Source: Flavicella sp042091695 (lineage in GTDB: Bacteria > Bacteroidota > Bacteroidia > Flavobacteriales > Flavobacteriaceae). From it: 33,762 nucleotides of DNA. The notes beneath the pieces were generated by a model. It saw only the letters and a program-made list of their open reading frames with translations. It had not been told where the DNA came from and did no database searches. Below, piece by piece: positions 8,728 to 15,707 of this stretch. Positions within the stretch are counted from its first letter, which is position 1. Each line of letters opens with the position of its first letter. Location of the stretch: positions 1-33,762 of the forward strand of contig JBELHA010000036.1 of assembly GCA_042091695.1 (NCBI GenBank), read 5' to 3'. Made by a program: the position numbers and the translations under genes.

Positions 8728-9642
8728 TTATTTGGCACAGCGAAATCCTGTGTTGAATAAAGAAGTGTCAATAGAGTTTTTAGATCTAAAAGTGGTGGTA
8801 AAGCTTTTTTCTAAGGCACCGTCAAACATAAAGCTTCCGCCTCTAGTTACCCTTACGTTTGGTGCTTTCCTTTCAGGATTTGGATTTCCAGGGTAAGACG
8901 CATAAATATCTTCACACCATTGCCATACGTTTCCACTCATATCTGTCAATCCTGTAGGAGTTTCTCCGTAATGTCCGATAGGAGAGGTCAATTTAAAACC
9001 ATCGTCTATAGTACCGTTTTTGATATCTGCTCCTTGCCATACATTGGCCATGTGCTTCCCTTTAAGCATCGCAGTTTCTCCCCAAGGATAGCGTTTGTTT
9101 TTTCCGTTTTTTGCTGCAAATTCCCATTCGTATTCTGTGGGCAACCTTTTTCCTTTCCAAGCAGCATATGCTTTTGCATCGTTCCAACTTACATGTGTTA
9201 CAGGATGGTTGTCTTTTGCTTTTGCTTGAGTTTCTCCCAAAGGAAACTCCCAAGTTACGCCTTTGATAAGGTTCCACTTTTCTTGTTGAAAGTCAAAAAC
9301 CCCGGAATCTCCAAAATTTTCCGCTTCAGTTCTATAGTTTGTAGCAACTACAAAGGCTCTAAAATCTGCTACTGATACCAAGTTTTTGTCCAAGTAAAAA
9401 GGAGCGAGTGTTGTTTCAAATTTTGGCAACTCATTGGCGGCACCTGTATCAGATCCAATTTCAATTGTTCCTCCTTCAAAATAAACCATCTCTGTGGTAT
9501 CTATTTCTTTTTTTATGGTTTGAACAGGCTGTTGTTGTACTGTTTTTTCTACAGCTTTTTTTGTTGTTTTATCTGTTGTATTTAGCTCTTTGCAAGCAGA
9601 AAAAAGAAGTATAGCAACAAAAAGAGGGAAGAGTAAACGCAT
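8728..9642 (-). CDS. FGE-sulfatase-domain (SUMF1-like) lipoprotein lacking the catalytic cysteines
   Basis: A 304-aa protein with a signal peptide and lipobox (LFSAC, Cys17), then a formylglycine-generating-enzyme fold at about 52-304. Family landmarks are MVYFEGGTIEIGSD, HPVTHVSWNDAKAYAAWKGKRLPTEYEWEFAA, LTDMSGNVWQWCED and RVTRGGSF...NTGFRCAK. In active FGEs the GGSYMC segment carries a catalytic Cys, with the second Cys five residues on. Here those positions are Phe273 and Glu278. It is therefore unlikely to make formylglycine and more probably acts as a binding or structural partner, as many bacterial SUMF1-fold proteins do. It is first gene of a two-gene unit with the octahaem cytochrome. 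A TAnnTTTG element lies about 30 nt upstream of the ATG. Confidence 0.88.
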   Translation of the reverse strand: MRLLFPLFVAILLFSACKELNTTDKTTKKAVEKTVQQQPVQTIKKEIDTTEMVYFEGGTIEIGSDTGAANELPKFETTLAPFYLDKNLVSVADFRAFVVATNYRTEAENFGDSGVFDFQQEKWNLIKGVTWEFPLGETQAKAKDNHPVTHVSWNDAKAYAAWKGKRLPTEYEWEFAAKNGKNKRYPWGETAMLKGKHMANVWQGADIKNGTIDDGFKLTSPIGHYGETPTGLTDMSGNVWQWCEDIYASYPGNPNPERKAPNVRVTRGGSFMFDGALEKSFTTTFRSKNSIDTSLFNTGFRCAK

Positions 9643-9671
9643 TTATAAATGTAGTGATTGGTTAATAATTG

Positions 9672-9679
9672 CAAAATTA
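9672..9679 (-). promoter_or_regulatory. putative -7 element (TAATTTTG) for the FGE-like/cytochrome unit
   Basis: CAAAATTA on plus reads TAATTTTG on minus and matches the Bacteroidota TAnnTTTG consensus. It lies 30 nt upstream of the start at 9642. No good -33 element was seen at the right distance. Confidence 0.35.
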
Positions 9680-9754
9680 TTCATTTATTTTTAAGAAATA
9701 AGCCCATTTAACGTTAAAATCACTCTAAATATAACGGGATGATAAGGTTTTTTC

Positions 9755-9762
9755 TATTTTTG
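9755..9762 (+). promoter_or_regulatory. putative -7 element (TATTTTTG) for the HupE/UreJ-like gene
   Basis: It matches TAnnTTTG and ends 16 nt before the ATG at 9779. The leader would be very short. A -33 TTTG was not found. Confidence 0.4.
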
Positions 9763-9778
9763 GTAAAAATTTTAATAA

Positions 9779-10372
9779 ATGCAAGACTTTTTCCTTTATT
9801 TCAAACTCGGTTTGGAACACGTACTTGATCTCAATGCCTACGATCATATTTTATTTTTGATTGTTCTGGTAGTAGCTTATAATTTCAAACAATGGAAAGC
9901 ATTGCTTTGGTTGGTGACCTCATTTACGATTGGTCACAGTTTAAGCTTGGCACTTTCTGCCTATAAATTTATAGCAGCTGACGTTGGATTTGTAGAGTTT
10001 TTAATTCCATTGACCATTGTGATTACTGCACTTATCAATGTTTTTTCTGGTACTAAAAATGGAGGGTTGACAAAAATCATCTTGTTTTTGTCCTTTTGCT
10101 TTGGTTGGATACACGGTTTGGGATTTTCTTTTTATTTTAAGATGTTATTGGACGCGAGTGAATCTAAACTAGTCCCACTTTTAGAATTCTCATTAGGAAT
10201 CGAAGCTGCACAACTTTGTGTAGTTGTTGGTATTAGTGTTGTATATGCATTGGCACACAATATTTTCAGAGTGACAAAGAGAGATTGGATTCTCGTTTTG
10301 TCTTCCATAGTAATAGGTATTGCTATTCCGATGCTCATTGATCGTTTTGATGCTTTTGTAAGTGTTTTGTAA
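9779..10372 (+). CDS. HupE/UreJ-like integral membrane protein
   Basis: A 197-aa protein with six or so hydrophobic segments. It carries family-type histidine motifs in membrane regions: LNAYDHILFLIVL near residues 19-31, FTIGHSLSLALS near 49-60, and FGWIHGLGFSF near 108-118. The family is named for hydrogenase/urease accessory proteins thought to move nickel. No hydrogenase or urease gene is present here, so metal transport is only a possibility. It is transcribed divergently from the FGE-like/octahaem lipoprotein unit across 136 bp. A functional link to that cytochrome is conceivable but unsupported by anything beyond adjacency. Confidence 0.8.
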   Translation: MQDFFLYFKLGLEHVLDLNAYDHILFLIVLVVAYNFKQWKALLWLVTSFTIGHSLSLALSAYKFIAADVGFVEFLIPLTIVITALINVFSGTKNGGLTKIILFLSFCFGWIHGLGFSFYFKMLLDASESKLVPLLEFSLGIEAAQLCVVVGISVVYALAHNIFRVTKRDWILVLSSIVIGIAIPMLIDRFDAFVSVL

Positions 10373-10469
10373 TTGTTTCTTGTGCTATTAGGTATAGTGA
10401 GATATTTTTACGATTTTTAAATTAGAATAGCAGGGTTATATCAAAAGCCACGAGTTAACACATGTTTTT

Positions 10470-10901
10470 ATGACAGATAAAAAACAATTGAAATACGATC
10501 ATGCCTACATGAGAATGGCGTTTGAGTGGGCGAAACTATCACATTGTGAACGCAAACAAGTAGGTGCTTTGATTGTAAAGGAGCGCATGATTATTTCTGA
10601 CGGTTACAATGGGGCTCCAACTGGTTTTGACAACTGTTGTGAAGATGAAGAAGGCAAGACGAAATGGATGGTTTTACATGCGGAAGCCAATGCCATACTA
10701 AAAGTAGCCGCATCTACTCAATCTTGTAAAGGTGCCACGCTTTACGTTACCCTATCTCCTTGTAGAGATTGTAGTAAATTGATATTGCAATCAGGAATCA
10801 TACGTATTGTATATGCTCATGCATACAAGGATTTGTCAGGAGTAGATTTTTTGCAACAATCAGGTATTGAAGTTATACACATTCCAGGATATGAACACTA
10901 A
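10470..10901 (+). CDS. deoxycytidylate (dCMP) deaminase family protein
   Basis: A 143-aa cytoplasmic zinc deaminase, predicted to convert dCMP to dUMP for dTTP synthesis. The zinc site is complete: HAEANAIL (His70, catalytic Glu72) and SPCRDCSKLI (Cys98, Cys101). GYNGAPTGFDNC at about 45-56 is characteristic of dCMP deaminases rather than cytidine or guanine deaminases. The length is typical. The 3' end overlaps the start of the S41 protease gene by 11 bp (10891-10901), so the two genes are expressed together, a pairing that needs no shared pathway. Confidence 0.92.
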   Translation: MTDKKQLKYDHAYMRMAFEWAKLSHCERKQVGALIVKERMIISDGYNGAPTGFDNCCEDEEGKTKWMVLHAEANAILKVAASTQSCKGATLYVTLSPCRDCSKLILQSGIIRIVYAHAYKDLSGVDFLQQSGIEVIHIPGYEH

Positions 10902-12468
10902 AAACAATCTCCCCCTTTATTTTTCAATAGCCATAGTAATAGGAATCTATATTGGTAGTATCTTTAATTTTTCCGATGAATCTTCTTTTTTTACAGCTGA
11001 GAATTCCCATAGTAACAAGTTAAAAAAACTGTTACAATTTATAGAGAATGATTATGTAGATACTATAAATACAGAAGAGATTATAGACGAAGTTATTTAT
11101 GAATTGATTGGAAAATTAGACCCACATTCTGCTTACATACCTAAAGAACAATTTTTGGGAACTACAGAAAACTTACGCGGAGATTTTGAAGGAATTGGAG
11201 TACAGTTTAAAATGCATAAAGATTCACTAGTAGTCACACATGTCTTAAAAGAAGGACCTTCAGAAAAAGCAGGTTTGTTGGCCGGGGATAGAATTCTTAG
11301 GGCTGGAAAAGACACGCTTTTTGACAGAAGTTTGGGGAGTAGAGATATTGTAAAAATCCTGAAAGGACCCAAAGAATCAGAGGTTTTACTAGATGTTTAT
11401 AGAAGAGACAGTACTGATATTTTGACTTTTTCTATCAAGAGAAATAAAGTAAAAATTCAAAGTGCTGAGGTAGCTTATATGTTGTCTGATAGTTTGGGAT
11501 ATATTAAGTTAGATCGTTTTGCGATGACTTCCGCTAGGGACTTTGAACGTCAAATAAAGGTTTTAAAAAATCAAGGAGCATCAAATCTCGTTGTAGATTT
11601 AAGACAAAACGGAGGTGGTTATATTCATATCGCCAATCAAATTATAGATCAATTTTTACCAGCGGGAAAACTGATTGTTTTTACCGAAAGTAAAAATGGA
11701 AAAAAAGAAGAATTTTTTGCTACTGAGTCCGGAGCTTTTGAAGAGGGAACTATCTATGTATTGATAGATGAGGGATCTGCTTCTGCAAGCGAAATTTTTG
11801 CAGGCGCTTTGCAAGACAACGATAAAGGGGTAATTGTCGGAAGGCGTTCTTTTGGAAAAGGTTTGGTACAACAAGAACGACAGTTGGGTGACGGATCGGC
11901 CGTTCGTTTGACCATTGCTAGGTATTTTACTCCGACAGGAAGGTCCATTCAAAAACCTTATACCATGAATGGATCTGCTGCTTATGCTGAGAGTTTTGAA
12001 AACCGATTTCTAAATGGAGAATTGCTATCTAAAGACAGTATCAAAGTGACAGATTCTTTAAAATATACGACCCCTGCAGGTAAAGTTGTTTACGGAGGTG
12101 GAGGAATTATTCCAGATGTTTTTGTGCCAATCGATACCACTAGGTATTTGGAAAATAAATATGTTTTTAATATTACTTCCTTTTCTTTTGACTATGCAGA
12201 TCAAAACAGAACACGTCTTATTAAAAGTGGAGTGGCAGCATTTGTAAACGAATTAGATACCACTTCAGAACTCATAGAAAGTTATATTGCTACCTACGGA
12301 AAACCTTCTTGGAACCTTACAGACAAACGCAGGGAAATTTTAACACATTACCTTAAAGTTTTGATCATTCGACAAGTATTTGGAGAGACAGATTTTTATA
12401 TAGAAAACAATAAAAAAGACAGTGTGATACAGAAGGTATTGGGTTTAGATGCTACAGATGAAAATTGA
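10891..12468 (+). CDS. S41-family carboxy-terminal processing protease
   Basis: A 525-aa envelope protease. The ATG at 10891 (MNTKNNLP) is chosen over an upstream in-frame start at 10867, because it puts the membrane anchor (about residues 7-27) at the N-terminus and limits overlap with the deaminase gene to 11 bp. A PDZ domain covers about 95-180 (GDFEGIGVQF, GPSEKAGLLAGDRIL). The S41 catalytic core follows: LVVDLRQNGGGY, the serine motif GSASASEIFAG at about 295-305, and the catalytic Lys in RRSFGKGLVQ near 323. A C-terminal helical region of about 120 aa completes it. It is predicted to cleave exposed C-termini of periplasmic or membrane proteins. Confidence 0.93.
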   Translation: MNTKNNLPLYFSIAIVIGIYIGSIFNFSDESSFFTAENSHSNKLKKLLQFIENDYVDTINTEEIIDEVIYELIGKLDPHSAYIPKEQFLGTTENLRGDFEGIGVQFKMHKDSLVVTHVLKEGPSEKAGLLAGDRILRAGKDTLFDRSLGSRDIVKILKGPKESEVLLDVYRRDSTDILTFSIKRNKVKIQSAEVAYMLSDSLGYIKLDRFAMTSARDFERQIKVLKNQGASNLVVDLRQNGGGYIHIANQIIDQFLPAGKLIVFTESKNGKKEEFFATESGAFEEGTIYVLIDEGSASASEIFAGALQDNDKGVIVGRRSFGKGLVQQERQLGDGSAVRLTIARYFTPTGRSIQKPYTMNGSAAYAESFENRFLNGELLSKDSIKVTDSLKYTTPAGKVVYGGGGIIPDVFVPIDTTRYLENKYVFNITSFSFDYADQNRTRLIKSGVAAFVNELDTTSELIESYIATYGKPSWNLTDKRREILTHYLKVLIIRQVFGETDFYIENNKKDSVIQKVLGLDATDEN

Positions 12469-12550
12469 TATTTTTCTCTTAGACTTTCCAATATTTACTT
12501 CGCAAATCGAGTCTTGTTGTGCTTTCTTACCTCTGCTTGCACAAAAAAAG

Positions 12551-12558
12551 TATATTTG
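12551..12558 (+). promoter_or_regulatory. putative -7 element (TATATTTG) for lpxH
   Basis: It matches TAnnTTTG and lies 18 nt upstream of the TTG start of lpxH, in the 108-bp gap after the protease gene. This suggests lpxH has its own promoter. The -33 element is ambiguous. Confidence 0.5.
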
Positions 12559-12576
12559 CATTTAAAAACCTAGAAT

Positions 12577-13335
12577 TTGAACTCAAATCAAAAAGTATAT
12601 TTTGCTTCTGATCAACATTTCGGAGCTCCTACAGCTGCTAAAAGCGCAGTAAGAGAACAGTTATTTGTGCAGTGGTTAGACCAAATAAAGGAAGATGCCA
12701 CCTGTTTGTTTTTAGTAGGTGATTTGTTTGATTTTTGGTTTGAATACAAGACAGTAGTACCCAAAGGTTTTATTCGTGTGTTGGGAAAAATTGCAGAGTT
12801 ACGAGATATGGGGATTCCGATTCATTTTTTTGTAGGAAATCACGACCTTTGGATGCAAGATTATTTTGAAAAAGAATTGTCTATTCCCGTATACCACGAA
12901 CCTAAAGAATTTACTTTTGGAGAACATACATTTTACATAGGACATGGCGACGGTTTGGGACCCGGAGACTTTGGTTACAAACGCTTGAAAAAACTCTTTA
13001 CACATCCAATTTCTAAATGGTTATTTAGGTGGTTGCACCCTGATATCGGAATGGCGTTTGGGCAGTATCTATCAGTAAAGAACAAAATGGTATCTGGAGA
13101 TGAAGATATTGTTTATTTAGGCGAGGACAAAGAGTGGTTGATATTATATGCCAAAGAGATTTTAGCACAAAAACACTACAATTACTTTGTGTTTGGACAT
13201 AGACATCTACCTATGAAACTAGCTATTGGGGACACCTCAGAGTATGTGAATTTAGGAGATTGGGTTTCTTACTTTACCTACGGTGTGTATGACGGAAAAA
13301 CTATGGAAATACTCCCTTTTAAGACTTCAGACTAA
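12577..13335 (+). CDS. lpxH: UDP-2,3-diacylglucosamine diphosphatase (LpxH-like)
   Basis: A 252-aa calcineurin-like metallophosphoesterase. It hydrolyses UDP-2,3-diacylglucosamine to lipid X in lipid A synthesis, at the inner-membrane face. Metal-binding motifs are in order: SDQHFG (Asp12, His14), GDLFDFWFEY (Asp49), GNHDLW (Asn88, His89), HGDGLGPGD (His123) and FGHRH near the C-terminus. The start is a TTG: an in-frame TAG lies six bases upstream (12571-12573), and the first internal ATG would remove the first two metal motifs. A strong hairpin terminator follows 110 nt after the stop. A role as another UDP-sugar phosphoesterase cannot be excluded, but SDQHFG/GDLFDFW is usual for Bacteroidota LpxH. 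Confidence 0.9.
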   Translation: MNSNQKVYFASDQHFGAPTAAKSAVREQLFVQWLDQIKEDATCLFLVGDLFDFWFEYKTVVPKGFIRVLGKIAELRDMGIPIHFFVGNHDLWMQDYFEKELSIPVYHEPKEFTFGEHTFYIGHGDGLGPGDFGYKRLKKLFTHPISKWLFRWLHPDIGMAFGQYLSVKNKMVSGDEDIVYLGEDKEWLILYAKEILAQKHYNYFVFGHRHLPMKLAIGDTSEYVNLGDWVSYFTYGVYDGKTMEILPFKTSD

Positions 13336-13445
13336 AATACCCTTATTCTTTCTAACGGCTGTTGTTATATCTTAATACTTTAGTTAACAAAGCACGATAG
13401 TTTAAAATAATAACAGCAATTACATTTTATAGTGGCTATAAAAAC

Positions 13446-13477
13446 AAAAAAAGAGTCTTTGATAAGACTCTTTTTTT
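13446..13477 (+). terminator. intrinsic terminator after lpxH
   Basis: A perfect 14-bp stem (13446-13459 with 13464-13477) and a 4-nt loop end in seven T. It separates lpxH from the moxR/bat cluster. The A-rich 5' arm would let it work on minus as well. Confidence 0.9.
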
Positions 13478-13550
13478 ATAGTTGGTTGTTTAGTTAAAAT
13501 GTTTTCGGTCACAACAAATATTAATAAATTAAATAATATAACCAAAGAAT

Positions 13551-13640
13551 ATGTTAGTTAATTTTGTAATAACATGCATTTTAGCAGGATTATCGATAGC
13601 TACTGGTGAATTCTATAATTCTTCTTTAACCAAATTTTAA
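13551..13640 (+). CDS. possible 29-aa small hydrophobic peptide
   Basis: An ATG-to-TAA frame in the 380-bp gap before moxR encodes a short hydrophobic helix (MLVNFVITCILAGLSIATGE) and a polar tail. It lies between the lpxH terminator and the putative moxR promoter. No recognisable promoter precedes it and AT-rich DNA often yields such frames, so it may be chance. Conservation in related genomes would decide. Confidence 0.2.
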   Translation: MLVNFVITCILAGLSIATGEFYNSSLTKF

Positions 13641-13662
13641 CAGTAAGATGCCATCAAAAGTT

Positions 13663-13670
13663 TAGTTTTG
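13663..13670 (+). promoter_or_regulatory. putative -7 element (TAGTTTTG) of the moxR/bat cluster
   Basis: It matches TAnnTTTG, lies 45 nt upstream of the moxR ATG and is downstream of the lpxH terminator, so it is the best candidate for the main cluster promoter. The expected -33 TTTG is not convincing. Confidence 0.5.
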
Positions 13671-13715
13671 TGAAATTCAAATAAAGTAACATTTCATTAA
13701 TACTATTTAAAATAG

Positions 13716-14720
13716 ATGGAAGAACAAAATACAAGTGTTGACATAAGAGCAATCAATGAAAAAATTGAAAAAGAAAGTGCTTTTATAGATTTGTTAAAAT
13801 CTGAGATGAAAAAAGTGATCGTCGGACAAAAAAACATGGTCGACAGGTTGTTGATTGGTCTTTTAGGAAACGGACACATACTTTTAGAAGGAGTTCCAGG
13901 TTTGGCAAAAACACTTGCCATCAATACGCTCTCAAAAGTTGTAGACGGCGCTTTTAGTAGGGTGCAATTTACACCGGATTTATTACCAGCAGATGTTGTA
14001 GGAACAATGATTTACAACATGAAAGACAACAAGTTCGAAATAAAGAAAGGACCTGTATTTGCCAACTTTGTATTGGCAGATGAAATCAACAGAGCACCTG
14101 CAAAAGTGCAATCAGCATTGTTGGAAGCCATGCAAGAAAAGCAAGTGACTATTGGAGAAGAAACTTTTGCATTGCCTGCGCCATTTTTGGTGATGGCTAC
14201 GCAAAACCCAGTAGAACAAGAAGGAACGTATACACTACCTGAAGCACAGGTTGATCGTTTTATGTTAAAAGTTGTGATTGATTATCCTAAGTTAGAAGAG
14301 GAACAAATGATCATGCGTGCCAACTTAAATGGAGGTTTTGCTACTGTAAATCCAGTAGTATCTCTCGATCAAATCGTCAAAGCTAGAGAAGCGGTAAAAG
14401 AGGTATACATGGATGAAAAGATAGAAAAATACATCTTAGATATTATTTTTGCAACGCGTTATCCAGAAAAGTACAATTTGGCAGACCTAAAACCACTGAT
14501 TAGTTTTGGTGCTTCTCCACGTGGAAGTATAAGTTTGGCACAAGCAGCCAAGTGTTATGCTTTTATACAGAGAAGAGGTTATGTGATTCCAGAGGATGTA
14601 AGAGCGGTTGTTTACGATATTTTACGTCACAGAATAGGAGTCACTTACGAGGCAGAAGCAGAAAATATCACTTCAATGGATATCATCAGTAAAATTGTAA
14701 ATGAAGTTGAGGTACCATAG
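13716..14720 (+). CDS. moxR: MoxR-family AAA+ ATPase
   Basis: A 334-aa cytoplasmic AAA+ ATPase. It has Walker A GVPGLAKT (59-66), Walker B VLADEINRA (119-127), sensor-like MATQNPVEQEGTYTLPEAQVDRF, and the C-terminal lid with SFGASPRGSISLAQAA. MoxR proteins act with vWA-domain partners to remodel or mature proteins or complexes, and here those partners are encoded directly downstream (DUF58, BatA, BatB). It is first gene of the nine-gene cluster that ends at batE. The next gene follows after 80 nt, the largest gap in the cluster. The length is normal for the family. Confidence 0.95.
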   Translation: MEEQNTSVDIRAINEKIEKESAFIDLLKSEMKKVIVGQKNMVDRLLIGLLGNGHILLEGVPGLAKTLAINTLSKVVDGAFSRVQFTPDLLPADVVGTMIYNMKDNKFEIKKGPVFANFVLADEINRAPAKVQSALLEAMQEKQVTIGEETFALPAPFLVMATQNPVEQEGTYTLPEAQVDRFMLKVVIDYPKLEEEQMIMRANLNGGFATVNPVVSLDQIVKAREAVKEVYMDEKIEKYILDIIFATRYPEKYNLADLKPLISFGASPRGSISLAQAAKCYAFIQRRGYVIPEDVRAVVYDILRHRIGVTYEAEAENITSMDIISKIVNEVEVP

Positions 14721-14800
14721 ATGCTACTTTGCCTGTTCACAGGTATATCGTTTTGTTGTAATCTAACACATATCCTAACCAATCACATTTATACAACACC

Positions 14801-15670
14801 TTGGAAACAAAAGAAATATTAAAAAAGGTCCGCAAAATAGAAATTAAAACGCGTCGACTTTCTGATCATATATTTTCCGGAGAATACCACAGTTCTTTTA
14901 AAGGGCGAGGTATGACGTTTAGTGAGGTTAGAGAGTACCAATTTGGTGATGACATACGAAATATAGATTGGAATGTTACGGCTCGTTACAACCAACCTTT
15001 TATAAAAGTCTTTGAAGAAGAGCGCGAATTGACAATGATGCTGGTTGTGGATATTAGTGGATCAGAGTTTTTTGGAACACAGTCACAATTCAAAAAAGAT
15101 ACCCTTACCGAAATAGCAGCGACACTTGCTTTTTCTGCGATTCAAAACAATGACAAAGTTGGCTTGATTTTATTTACGGATTCGGTAGAATTATTCATCC
15201 CTCCCAAAAAAGGAAAGAGTCACGTGTTGCGTATCATTCGTGAATTGATTGAGTTTCAACCTAAAAGTAAAAAAACCAACATAGACGAAGCTTTACGATA
15301 TCTTTCTAATGTGATGAAAAAGAAAGCGATTGTATTTGTACTTTCTGATTTTATGGACATGTCTTACGAGCAAACCTTAAAAATTGTCGGTAAAAAACAC
15401 GATGTGACTGGAGTTCGTATTTATGACAAACACGATGTATCCCTACCAAACTTAGGATTGGTTCCTATGTTGGATGCAGAGTCAGGGACAACGACGTTAA
15501 TCAACACCAAATCTAAAAAAGTAAGAACGGCTTATCAAGTGCATTACGAGGCCAATAAATCTTTTTATGAAACCACTTTTTCTAAAAGTGGTGCCGGAGT
15601 GATCCATACACGCGTGGATGAAAGTTATGTCAAAAAACTACTCGGTTATTTCAAACAAAAAGGAAATTAA
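14801..15670 (+). CDS. DUF58 domain protein (vWA-like MoxR partner)
   Basis: A 289-aa protein with the DUF58 signature DIRNIDWNVTARYNQPFIKVFEEER at about 51-75. A vWA-like fold follows, beginning VVDISGSEFFGT, with DxSxS preserved, and continuing through FVLSDFMDMSYEQ. No signal peptide or membrane helix is visible, so it should be cytoplasmic and a direct partner of MoxR. The start is TTG at 14801, giving METKEILKKVRKIEI, a usual beginning for this family. The first internal ATG (residue 38) would delete conserved sequence. It lies between moxR and the BatD-like gene on the same strand. Confidence 0.9.
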   Translation: METKEILKKVRKIEIKTRRLSDHIFSGEYHSSFKGRGMTFSEVREYQFGDDIRNIDWNVTARYNQPFIKVFEEERELTMMLVVDISGSEFFGTQSQFKKDTLTEIAATLAFSAIQNNDKVGLILFTDSVELFIPPKKGKSHVLRIIRELIEFQPKSKKTNIDEALRYLSNVMKKKAIVFVLSDFMDMSYEQTLKIVGKKHDVTGVRIYDKHDVSLPNLGLVPMLDAESGTTTLINTKSKKVRTAYQVHYEANKSFYETTFSKSGAGVIHTRVDESYVKKLLGYFKQKGN

Positions 15671-15707
15671 TACCAAGATTTTTTAAATGTCTTGCAATAA
15701 AAAACAC

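Noticed and set aside
8920..9375. A 151-codon open frame on plus, opposite the FGE-like gene
   Set aside because: The minus-strand gene has clear family motifs throughout; the plus frame is a Phe/Cys/Ser-rich mirror with no recognisable domain.
8728..9642. Functional sulfatase-maturing enzyme
   Set aside because: The catalytic cysteines are absent and no sulfatase (CxPxR) is encoded in the window.
9779..10372. HupE/UreJ-like protein read as a nickel importer for urease or hydrogenase
   Set aside because: No urease or hydrogenase gene is present and the family is widespread as stand-alone genes, so the substrate was left open.
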